Assembly (NCBI GenBank): GCA_035947555.1
Contig: DASZJZ010000080.1
Span: 1-16,198 of the forward strand
DNA length: 16,198 nucleotides
Direction: 5' to 3'
From: JACVRW01 sp035947555
Lineage (GTDB): Bacteria; Actinomycetota; Thermoleophilia; Solirubrobacterales; Thermoleophilaceae
Shown piece after piece: positions 5,665 to 14,739 of this stretch; position 1 is the first letter of the stretch; each line of letters begins with the position of its first letter. Under the pieces are notes generated by a model. That model made no database searches. It saw only the letters and a program-made list of their open reading frames with translations, and was not told the origin of the DNA. Made by a program: the position numbers and the translations under genes.

Positions 5665-6201
5665 TCAGCGTCCCTCCAGGGCGCGCCGCAGATGCTTGCG
5701 CACACGGTGGAGGCGCACCTTCACGGTTCCCTCGGGAACCCCCAGCCGGCGAGCCACGTTCGCCTGCGTGATGTCCTCGAAGTACCGCAGCCAGACGAGC
5801 TGCCGGTCGGCGGGACGGAGGGTTTCCAGAAGGTCGACGATCTGGAGACGCTCGGGGAGCGCGGTCTCCCCATCGCCGGGTGAGGCGAGCTCCTCCAAGT
5901 CGCCAGTCATCACCTCCTCGCGGCGACCGCGTTCACGCGCCCGCAGCCTCAGGGCCTCGTTGCGTGCGATGCGCCGCAGCCAGGCCACCGGACGTTCGAT
6001 CTCGTCCGGCGTTCGCGCGCTCTTCCAAACCCGCACGAGCGCCTCCTGGGCGGCGTCCTCCACCTCGGTGGGAGACCGGAGCACGCGGCGAGCCTCGCCG
6101 ACGCAGTGACGCCGGGCCTCGCTCCAGTTCCAGCCCGAACCCGCAGCGCGGCAGTCCAGCGATGGAGCCTGCTTGATTGATATAGGCGGCATGACCGCCA
6201 T
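5665..6201 (-). CDS. ECF-type RNA polymerase sigma factor
   Basis: An alternative sigma factor of about 178 residues that directs RNA polymerase to stress-type promoters. Region 2 is visible (EVEDAAQEALVRVWKSA, then PVAWLRRIARNEALRLRARE) and region 4 (LRPADRQLVWLRYFEDITQA, NVARRLGVPEGTVKVRLHRV). No C-terminal extension is present. The start is uncertain: ATG 6201 or 6192 fit the domain best, neither has a clear ribosome site, and the frame is open further upstream to about 6339. No anti-sigma factor adjoins it; the divergent gene at 6426 is soluble and lacks a transmembrane segment. A LexA-type palindrome lies 71 bp upstream. Confidence 0.87.
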   Translation of the reverse strand: MAVMPPISIKQAPSLDCRAAGSGWNWSEARRHCVGEARRVLRSPTEVEDAAQEALVRVWKSARTPDEIERPVAWLRRIARNEALRLRARERGRREEVMTGDLEELASPGDGETALPERLQIVDLLETLRPADRQLVWLRYFEDITQANVARRLGVPEGTVKVRLHRVRKHLRRALEGR

Positions 6202-6271
6202 GGAAACAGCGGTCTCTGTGATCGCGAGGGTGCGGAGGAACGAAGCGGGCGGGTCGCGTTCCGTCCGCGCG

Positions 6272-6285
6272 CGAACGTAAGTTCG
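6272..6285. promoter_or_regulatory. Candidate LexA (SOS) box
   Basis: CGAAC-GTAA-GTTCG matches the Gram-positive/actinobacterial LexA operator CGAAC(N4)GTTCG at all ten fixed positions. It lies between the divergent ECF sigma gene (starts ~6201) and the gene at 6426. The motif match is direct; binding by LexA is inferred. Confidence 0.5.
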
Positions 6286-6303
6286 TGTCGACCAGAAAAG
6301 AGC

Positions 6304-6366
6304 GCCCCGGCGACGCGACCACGTCCCGGGGCATGGCACCGAAGGACGAGCTTCGGCGCATCGACA
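6304..6366. repeat. 63-bp interspersed element, copy 1
   Basis: Matches 7004-7066 at 61 of 63 positions (differences at 6338 and 6353), offset exactly 700 bp. The first 29 nt fold as a hairpin: GCCCCGG (6304-6310) with CCGGGGC (6326-6332), a bulged C, then GACG (6312-6315) with CGTC (6322-6325), loop CGACCA. An ATG follows directly at 6333. The two mismatches are silent in the frame MAPKDELRRID that starts there, although the frame is not continued in a similar way after the two copies. Confidence 0.85.
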
Positions 6367-6391
6367 CGATACGCCCGTGCGCAGGCCCGAG

Positions 6392-6425
6392 CGCGTTCCT
6401 CGCGTGCCCAGACGAAAGGAACGCG
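6392..6425 (+). promoter_or_regulatory. Inverted repeat that would pair with the ribosome site of the downstream gene
   Basis: CGCGTTCC (6392-6399) and GGAACGCG (6418-6425) are a perfect 8-bp inverted repeat with an 18-nt loop. The right arm holds the GGA of the AAAGGA ribosome site (6415-6420) and ends directly before the ATG at 6426. In the mRNA this would hide the site, suggesting translational control. Regulation is inferred. Confidence 0.4.
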
Positions 6426-6836
6426 ATGGCCCTAGCGACTGTTGAGGTGCCGAGAGCCCTCGTCCGTCCCGTGCGCGAGACGGTCTTGCTGCTCTACCAG
6501 GCGACGGCCGAGGCGCTCCATTTCGCGCTGCGCGCGCATGGCGAGCAGCGCGGAGGGCTGGCCGAGGTGCACGAACATCGCGCGCGCCTCGCCGAGCTCG
6601 ATGCGATGTTGGAGCGGCTGTCCTGGTCGGGCCCGCCTGCGTCGGAGCGAGTCGAGCTGCGCGCGTCGAGGGAGATCCTGCACGACGCGCTCTACGGCGC
6701 GCTCATCGACGCGGGGGAGCGGCTCGCCACGACGTGCACTCGTGCTTGGCGCGGGGAGGCCGGATCCGAGACGGTGAGCTCGGCGGCTCAGGAGGTGATC
6801 ACGCTCGATCGTCTGCTGAGGAGCCTCGGGGACTAG
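6426..6836 (+). CDS. Small helical protein of unknown function
   Basis: I do not recognise the family. The 136-residue product is predicted to be almost all helix, with charged heptad-like stretches (EVHEHRARLAELDAMLERL; ERVELRASREILHDALYGAL) and a C-terminal ITLDRLLRSLGD. There is no signal peptide or membrane segment. The ATG at 6426 is chosen because AAAGGA lies 5 nt upstream; the frame is open further left (to 6285) but that part runs through the interspersed repeat. It is divergent from the ECF sigma gene and bracketed by repeat copies on both sides. Codon use matches the neighbours, so it is probably a real gene. Confidence 0.7.
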   Translation: MALATVEVPRALVRPVRETVLLLYQATAEALHFALRAHGEQRGGLAEVHEHRARLAELDAMLERLSWSGPPASERVELRASREILHDALYGALIDAGERLATTCTRAWRGEAGSETVSSAAQEVITLDRLLRSLGD

Positions 6837-6910
6837 CGCGAGGGCGACCAGTCCCGCGCGGCGCCTGCGCCGCGTGCGATTGGCCCGGCGCACGCTCGGA
6901 TCCGATGCGC

Positions 6911-6925
6911 GGGACGTGGTCGCGT
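6911..6925 (-). repeat. Partial inverted copy of the interspersed element
   Basis: GGGACGTGGTCGCGT is the exact reverse complement of 6313-6327 in copy 1. It is preceded by CGATGCGC (6903-6910), which matches the reverse complement of the other end of the element, so this looks like an inverted copy with an internal deletion of roughly 27 nt. It lies between the two direct copies, about 75 nt after the stop of the unknown gene. Confidence 0.55.
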
Positions 6926-7003
6926 TCGAGAAAGGGCGCGGCTCGGGAGTCTCTCCCCAGGTCGCGGTTCCGGGGCGAGCACGCGCGTGCCCGGAAAGAA
7001 AGT

Positions 7004-7066
7004 GCCCCGGCGACGCGACCACGTCCCGGGGCATGGCGCCGAAGGACGAGCTCCGGCGCATCGACA
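7004..7066. repeat. 63-bp interspersed element, copy 2
   Basis: Second direct copy of the 6304-6366 element with the same hairpin (arms 7004-7010 and 7026-7032) and the ATG at 7033. Similarity continues with small indels for about 10 nt beyond 7066. It lies in the 326-nt gap between the unknown gene and the lipoprotein gene. That gap otherwise holds the inverted copy and GC-rich sequence without a plausible gene. Confidence 0.85.
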
Positions 7067-7121
7067 ACGATATACGCGCGGCGCGGGCGCGACAGCCGCC
7101 TCACGGGGCGCCGCCCGGCGT

Positions 7122-7134
7122 GGCGCGCAGCGCC
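7122..7134. terminator. Possible bidirectional terminator hairpin
   Basis: GGCGC-GCA-GCGCC is a perfect 5-bp hairpin in a very GC-rich stretch between the converging unknown gene (plus) and lipoprotein gene (minus, stop at 7163). It lacks a T-tract and is weakly supported. Confidence 0.25.
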
Positions 7135-7162
7135 CGGCCCGGCAGCGGCTCGCGCGGTCTTC

Positions 7163-7615
7163 CTACTCCGCCTCCCGCACCCCCCGGTTCAGCGCCTCGC
7201 GGGCATCGCGCAGCTCCGTCGAGCCCTCCACCAGCTCGAGCGTCGCCTCGCGGGCCGCCTGCGGATCGCCGTCCTCCGCGGCGTCTGCGATGTCGCCCAG
7301 CGACTCGCGCACGTCGCCCATCGCCCGGACGAGGTCGTCCCGCTCGTCGGCGAGGTCCTCCGGCGGCTCGAGCTCCTCGAGCTCCCGTCGCAGCTCGCCG
7401 AGGCGCTGGTCGAAGCGCTCGAACTGGCCGGCGAGCTCCCGGTCGCTCGCGGTGTCCGCGGTCTCGAGCGCGTTCCCCACCTCCTCGCCAAGCGCGGCGA
7501 TCCGCTCGCTCAACCCCGGGAAGTCCTCCGAGAACTCCTCGTCGTCGCCGCCCCCACAGGCGGCGAGCACGAGCGTCGCCAGGACGGCGGCCAGCGCTGT
7601 CACGCACCTCCGCAA
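7163..7615 (-). CDS. Secreted lipoprotein of unknown function
   Basis: A 150-residue exported lipoprotein, expected on the outer face of the cytoplasmic membrane. With the TTG start at 7615 the N-terminus is MRRCVTALAAVLATLVLAAC: an Arg pair, a hydrophobic core and a lipobox ending at Cys20, followed by GGGDDEE. A GTG at 7603 in the same frame has GGAGG close by but would remove the Arg pair. The mature part is strongly acidic and helical (for example GELRRELEELEPPEDLADER), likely a coiled coil, and no enzyme motif is seen. It begins 9 nt after the stop of the MBL-fold gene and is the last gene of the operon. Confidence 0.8.
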   Translation of the reverse strand: MRRCVTALAAVLATLVLAACGGGDDEEFSEDFPGLSERIAALGEEVGNALETADTASDRELAGQFERFDQRLGELRRELEELEPPEDLADERDDLVRAMGDVRESLGDIADAAEDGDPQAAREATLELVEGSTELRDAREALNRGVREAE

Positions 7616-7624
7616 GCGGACCGC

Positions 7625-8428
7625 CTACGCCGGCAGCTCGCCGGCCAGCGCCCGCACGTAGCGCTCCGCCGAGCGCTCCACGACCGCCTTCCCGTCCCCC
7701 CGGACGATCCGGTCCCACCAGGCACCGTAGATCGTCTCGAACGGGTACGGCTCGAGCGCACGGGCGATCGCCCGCACCGACTCCGCCGGAAGCGGGATCA
7801 AGTTGGGGTAGCTGTACATGAAGCTCACGTACGAGCGGTCCGGGATCACCTGCACGATGTCGCCGGACAGGAGAGCGCCGCGCCCGCCGGCGCCACCGGC
7901 CCAGTGCAGCACCGTGCCCCCGGCGAAGTGCCCGCCGCAGCGCACCAGCGTCAGCCCGTCGCCGACCTCCTTGACCTCGCCCTCCCACAGCTCGATCGAC
8001 GGGTCCGGCCGCATGATCCAGCGCTCGTCGGCCGCGTGGATGAACACGGGGCAGTCGAACCGGTGCGCCCACTCGACCATGCCCGTGTAGTAGTGCGGGT
8101 GCGAGATCGCGATCGCCCGCAAGCCGCCGCGGCGCTCGATCTCCTCCGCGGCTGCGTCGTCCACCAGGTGCACGCAGTCCCACATCACGCCGTCCACCAG
8201 CAGCGCCCGCTGCCCGATCGCGAACCACGGCTCCACCCCCACGCCGGTGAGCTCCCCTTCCTCCCGGATCTCGTTGCTCCGCTCGGCGCGCAGCTCGTCG
8301 AGCGTCGTCCAGCTCTGCCCGTCCTCCGGCACGTACTGCCGCGCGTCGGTGCAGATCGGGCACTCGCCCGGGGGCGAATCGCTCTCCGTGAACTGGATCC
8401 CACACGTGAAGCAGATCCAGTGAGTCAT
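7625..8428 (-). CDS. Metallo-beta-lactamase-fold protein with N-terminal zinc ribbon
   Basis: A 267-residue cytoplasmic protein. Residues 6-26 hold two CxxC knuckles (CFTC at 6-9, CPIC at 23-26), a rubredoxin/zinc-ribbon-like metal site. The rest has the MBL-fold order: AISHPHYYTGMVEWA, then CPVFIHAADERWI, RCGGHFAGGTVLHW, and LLSGDIVQVIPD. The hallmark HxHxDH is HPHYYT here, so the Asp and third His are missing and catalysis is doubtful or altered; His in CGGHFAGG and Asp in SGD are kept. Its ATG overlaps the stop of the PLP-enzyme gene by 4 nt (ATGA), which implies translational coupling. Hydrolase substrate is unknown. Confidence 0.87.
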   Translation of the reverse strand: MTHWICFTCGIQFTESDSPPGECPICTDARQYVPEDGQSWTTLDELRAERSNEIREEGELTGVGVEPWFAIGQRALLVDGVMWDCVHLVDDAAAEEIERRGGLRAIAISHPHYYTGMVEWAHRFDCPVFIHAADERWIMRPDPSIELWEGEVKEVGDGLTLVRCGGHFAGGTVLHWAGGAGGRGALLSGDIVQVIPDRSYVSFMYSYPNLIPLPAESVRAIARALEPYPFETIYGAWWDRIVRGDGKAVVERSAERYVRALAGELPA

Positions 8429-9654
8429 GGCACGAGCGCCGCGAGCAGGCGGTCCACTTCCGCCTCGCTGGTGTAGTGGAGGAACCCGGCCCGCACCGCC
8501 CCGCCGCTCTCGGCGAGGCCGAGCGCGCGGATCGGCTCGAGCGCGTAGTAGTCGCCGTCCCACACGTACAGGCCGTGCTCGCCGAGCCGCTCCGCAGTCC
8601 GGCGCGGGTCCTCCCCCTCCACGCGGAAGCAGAACGTCGGCGTCCGCCCCTCGACACCCCGGATCCCGTACAGCTCCACGCCGCCCGGCAACCCCTCGAG
8701 GAAGCGCCGCGCCAGCCCGTCCTCGTGCGCCTGGATGCGCTCGAAGGCCGTGTCGAGCGAGCCCTCGCCCAGCGAGCGCAGGTACTCGATCGCCGCCACC
8801 GTGCCCGCCACCGCCTCGTGCGACTGCGTGCCGGTCTCGAAGCGGTGCCCGGGGGGCGTCTCAGACGCCGGGCGCACCCGGTCCGCCGGCAGCGACTCCG
8901 CCAGGTCCGGGCGGATCGCCGCGATGCCCCAGTGCGGCCCGAAGAACTTGTACGGCGAGCAGAGCAGCACGTCGATGCCCCACTCGCGCGCTCGCAGCCG
9001 CCTGTGCGGCGCCAAATGCACTCCGTCCGCCCACGCCAGCGCGCCGGCCCGGTGCGCCGCGGCCGCGACGCGGGCGGCGTCGGTGATCGAGCCCACGGCG
9101 TTCGAAGCCAGCGTGAACGCCACCACCCGCGTGCGCTCGCCGATCAGCGCATCGAGCGCGTCGTGGTCGAGCGTCACGTCGTCGACGCGGATCGGAGCCC
9201 AACGCACCACCAGGTCGTGATCCGCCGCCACGAGCAGCCAGGGAGAGATGTTCGCGTCGTGGTCGAGCTGCGTGACCACGATCTCGTCGCCCGGTCGCAG
9301 CGTGCGCGCGACGGCGTGGGCAAGCAGGAAGTTGAGCGTCGTCATGTTCGCCCCGAAGGCGATCCCCTCCGGCTCGCCGCCCGTGAAGTCCGCGGCCGCC
9401 TCGCGACCGCGCGCCATCACCTCGTCGGAAGCCGCGGAGGTCGCGAACGCGCCGCCCAGGTTGGCGTTCGAGCCGCCCAGATACCCGCCCACCGCCTCCA
9501 GCACCTCGCGCGGGCACTGCGAGCCGCCCGGCCCGTCGAGGTAGGCCGCCCCGCTCGCCAGTGCCGGGAAGCGGTCGCGGACCGCCTCGACGTCAAGCGG
9601 CGGCGCGCTGCTGCTTGAGATAGCTGAGGAGCCCACCGTGGAGGAGGATCTCAC
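8425..9654 (-). CDS. Cysteine-desulfurase-like class V aminotransferase (PLP enzyme)
   Basis: A PLP-dependent fold-type I enzyme of about 400 residues. Visible: YLDGPGGSQCP near the N-terminus, NMTTLNFLLAHA, QLDHDANISPW, ADGVHLAPH with the PLP-binding Asp and His, and the Schiff-base Lys236 in CSPYKFFGPHWG. The C-terminus reads VRAGFLHYTSEAEVDRLL, where SufS/CsdA-type enzymes have a catalytic Cys, so persulfide chemistry is unlikely. This pattern fits the 'cysteine desulfurase-like' subfamily whose substrate is not established. The start is uncertain: GTG 9654 or GTG 9636; AAGGAA lies very close before the former. Either way it overlaps the end of the second aconitase by 40-60 nt. It is coupled to the MBL-fold gene by a 4-nt overlap. 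Confidence 0.88.
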   Translation of the reverse strand: MRSSSTVGSSAISSSSAPPLDVEAVRDRFPALASGAAYLDGPGGSQCPREVLEAVGGYLGGSNANLGGAFATSAASDEVMARGREAAADFTGGEPEGIAFGANMTTLNFLLAHAVARTLRPGDEIVVTQLDHDANISPWLLVAADHDLVVRWAPIRVDDVTLDHDALDALIGERTRVVAFTLASNAVGSITDAARVAAAAHRAGALAWADGVHLAPHRRLRAREWGIDVLLCSPYKFFGPHWGIAAIRPDLAESLPADRVRPASETPPGHRFETGTQSHEAVAGTVAAIEYLRSLGEGSLDTAFERIQAHEDGLARRFLEGLPGGVELYGIRGVEGRTPTFCFRVEGEDPRRTAERLGEHGLYVWDGDYYALEPIRALGLAESGGAVRAGFLHYTSEAEVDRLLAALVP

Positions 9655-11554
9655 GTTCCTTCGCCGCGAAATCGTGCGTGACCGCGAACTGGTCGCCCGA
9701 GTCCTCGATCCGCACTGTGATCTCGTCGCTGCCCTCGGCCAGCTCCTCGCGCACGCGCGGGAGCACCCAGGTCTGTCCCACCTCGGCCCGGTCGTGATCG
9801 GACTCCTCGGCGAACGTCAGGGCGAGGATGCCCTGCGCGACCAGGTTGCGCCGGTGGATGCGCGCGAACGACTTGGCGAACACCGCTCGCACGCCCAGCT
9901 GCAGCGGCGCGAGCGCGGCGTGCTCGCGCGACGACCCCTGCCCGTAGTTGTGCCCGCCCACGATGAAGCCGGCGCCCCACTCCTGCATGCGCTTGCGGAA
10001 GTCCTTGTCGCGGTGCTGGAACGTGAATTCCGCGATCGCCGGGATGTTCGAGCGGTAGGACATGACGATGACGCCATCGGGCGCCAGGTCGCCCGTGGAG
10101 ATGTTGTCCGGCTGCACGGTGGCGACCTTCGCCCTCAGCTCCTCCTCGAGCGGCGAGTGCTCGGGCGGCGTCTTGATGTTCGGGCCGCGCGGGATCTCGA
10201 TCTGGTCCCCCTCGTCCTCGGGCGCCGGCGGGAAGATGTGGCGGTCGTCCACGTACGGCTTCAGCTCGGGCATCTCGAGCAGCTCGGGCGGCTCGCCGAG
10301 CTCGCGCGGGTCGCGGATCTCGCCGTGCAGCATCGAGGCCGCGGCCACCGCCGGCGAGCACAGGTAGACCTGGTCCTCGGGCGTGCCCGAGCGGCCCGGG
10401 AAGTTGCGGTTGAACGTGCGCAGCGAGTTGGCGTTCGACGGCGGCGCCTGGCCCATACCCACGCACGGCCCGCAGACCGGCTCCAGCATCCGCACGCCGC
10501 CCTCCACCAGCTGGCGGTACACGCCCGACTCGGCGATCGCCACCAGTATCTGACGCGAGCCGGGCGTGGCCGTGGCGGTGACGCGCTCGTGCACCTGCTG
10601 ACCGTCTCCCGCCGCCAGCACCGCGCCTGGCAGGGCGAGATCCAGGTAGGCCGAGTTGACCGACGAGCCGATGCAGACCTGCTCGATCGGGGTACTGGCG
10701 ATCTCCTCCACCGGCACCACGTTGTCCGGGTTCTGCGGCTTCGCGACGAGCGGTCCGAGCTCGTCGAGATCGATCTCCACGCGGTCGTCGTACTCGCACC
10801 CCGCCTCCGGACCGATCTCGGCGAAGTCGTCCTCGCGCTGCTGGCGCCGGAGCCATTCGCGCGTGTTGCCGTCGGGCGGGAACACGGCGCTCGTGGCACC
10901 AAGCTCGGCGATCATGTTCGCGATCGTGCCGCGCTCGGGCACGCTGAGGTCGGCGGTGCCCGGGCCCGTGAACTCGAACACCTTGTTCTTGCCGCCGCGC
11001 ACGGTCAGGCGGCGAAGCAGCTCGAGGATCACGTCCTTGGCTTGCACCCAGGGTCGCTCGAGCGTGCCGGCGAGGTGGACCTCGACCACCTCGGGGCAGG
11101 CGATCTCGTAGGGGTGGCCGGCCATCGCCACGGCCACGTCGAGGCCGCCGGCCCCGATGGCGATCATGCCGAGCGCGCCGCTCGTGGTGGTGTGCGAGTC
11201 GGCGCCGACCAGGATGCCGCCGGGGCGCGCGTAGCGCTCGATGTGCACGTAGTGGCAGATGCCGTTGCCCGGGCGCGAGTAATCGATGCCGTACTTGCGG
11301 CAGAGCGCCTGCAGCATGCGGTGGTCGTCGGGGTTCTTGAAGTCGAGCTGTATGACGTTGTGGTCCACGTACTGGACCGCCCGCTCGACCTTCACCCGCG
11401 GCACCTCGAGCTGCTCGAACTGCATCAGGGCCATAGTTCCGGTGGCGTCCTGTAGGAGCGTCTGGTCGACCGTCAGCGAGATGGACTCGCCCGGGGTCAG
11501 CTCGCCGCCGGTGAGGTGCTCCTTGAGGATCTGACGGGTGAGATTGTCGGGCAC
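9593..11554 (-). CDS. Second aconitate hydratase (short, Aquifex-type aconitase family)
   Basis: A 653-residue member of the aconitase superfamily, about 260 residues shorter than AcnA and matching the compact Aquifex-type group. Likely reaction is citrate/isocitrate isomerisation or a related hydro-lyase step. GADSHTTTSGALGM is at 117-130, the cluster motif VCGPCVG gives Cys361 and Cys364, and the swivel domain has YGQGSSREHAALAP near 536-549. The first cluster Cys, normally in SCTN, is replaced: the sequence is CIGSSVNS, with Ser298 at that site and Cys294 four residues earlier. The start is GTG 11554, 10 nt after the thioesterase stop, with only a weak ribosome site. It lies in an operon with acnA. 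Homoaconitase or methyl-branched acid substrates are alternatives. Confidence 0.9.
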   Translation of the reverse strand: MPDNLTRQILKEHLTGGELTPGESISLTVDQTLLQDATGTMALMQFEQLEVPRVKVERAVQYVDHNVIQLDFKNPDDHRMLQALCRKYGIDYSRPGNGICHYVHIERYARPGGILVGADSHTTTSGALGMIAIGAGGLDVAVAMAGHPYEIACPEVVEVHLAGTLERPWVQAKDVILELLRRLTVRGGKNKVFEFTGPGTADLSVPERGTIANMIAELGATSAVFPPDGNTREWLRRQQREDDFAEIGPEAGCEYDDRVEIDLDELGPLVAKPQNPDNVVPVEEIASTPIEQVCIGSSVNSAYLDLALPGAVLAAGDGQQVHERVTATATPGSRQILVAIAESGVYRQLVEGGVRMLEPVCGPCVGMGQAPPSNANSLRTFNRNFPGRSGTPEDQVYLCSPAVAAASMLHGEIRDPRELGEPPELLEMPELKPYVDDRHIFPPAPEDEGDQIEIPRGPNIKTPPEHSPLEEELRAKVATVQPDNISTGDLAPDGVIVMSYRSNIPAIAEFTFQHRDKDFRKRMQEWGAGFIVGGHNYGQGSSREHAALAPLQLGVRAVFAKSFARIHRRNLVAQGILALTFAEESDHDRAEVGQTWVLPRVREELAEGSDEITVRIEDSGDQFAVTHDFAAKEREILLHGGLLSYLKQQRAAA

Positions 11555-11564
11555 GGGTGGTTTT

Positions 11565-11973
11565 CTACCGGACCGGCCCGCCCGGGACGCGCGCGAACGT
11601 GCCCGTCGCCGCCGCCAGCGCTCGGCCCTCCTCCGTGGTGGCGTCCGCCGTGAGCCGCAGGGCTCGCTCGCCGTCCTCCTCGACTCGAGCGGTCACGCGT
11701 ACGAAGGTCCCCACAGGCGCCGGTGCCTTGAGGTCCACCTCCAGCCGTTTGGTGAGCGCGAAGGTCCCGCGGTCGAACAGCAATAGGGCCATCGCCTCGT
11801 CGAGCGCCGTCGCGACCACTCCGCCGTGCGCGTAGCCCGGCGGGCCCTGGTGGTCCTGCTTCACGAAGAAGCGGCCCTCCACCCCCTCTCCGGAGCGCGA
11901 CACCTCGACCTGCAGCCCGAACAGGTTGGCCTGTCCGCAGCCGAAGCAGAGATCGTGGTGGCGGATCTGTTCG

Positions 11974-11981
<8 letters not shown>
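11565..11981 (-). CDS. PaaI-type hotdog-fold thioesterase
   Basis: A 138-residue hotdog-fold protein expected to hydrolyse an acyl-CoA thioester in the cytoplasm. The N-terminal HHDLCFGCGQANLFGLQVEV matches the CFGCG..N..GL signature of this group; GYAHGGVVATALDEAMALLL is the hotdog helix with the conserved HGG and the catalytic acidic residue; RLEVDLKAPAPVGTFVRVTA is the central strand pair. The GTG start at 11981 overlaps the acnA stop by 8 nt, so translation is coupled. Its place between two aconitases is unusual and its substrate is unknown. Confidence 0.88.
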
Positions 11982-14721
<2,740 letters not shown>

Positions 14722-14728
14722 CTCCTAG

Positions 14729-14734
14729 ACACTA
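14729..14734 (-). promoter_or_regulatory. Likely -10 box of the acnA operon (leaderless)
   Basis: TAGTGT read on the minus strand fits TANNNT and lies 7 nt before the acnA GTG, so transcription would begin at or next to the start codon. A convincing -35 element is not visible; the upstream promoter sequence would lie in the first codons of the divergent PHP gene. Confidence 0.45.
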
Positions 14735-14739
14735 CTTGG

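Noticed and set aside
6285..6425. N-terminal extension of the unknown gene through MAPKDELRRID in repeat copy 1
   Set aside because: AAAGGA lies 5 nt before the ATG at 6426, and the extension is made of the interspersed repeat, whose second copy does not lead into a similar protein.
6734..8476. 580-codon plus-strand open frame across the lipoprotein and MBL-fold genes
   Set aside because: Arg/Pro/His-rich shadow; the minus strand has recognisable lipobox and MBL-fold motifs and operon-like spacing.
9638..11455. 605-codon plus-strand open frame opposite the second aconitase
   Set aside because: Rich in L, R, H, V and A without motifs, typical of the reverse strand of GC-rich coding DNA; the minus-strand aconitase is certain.
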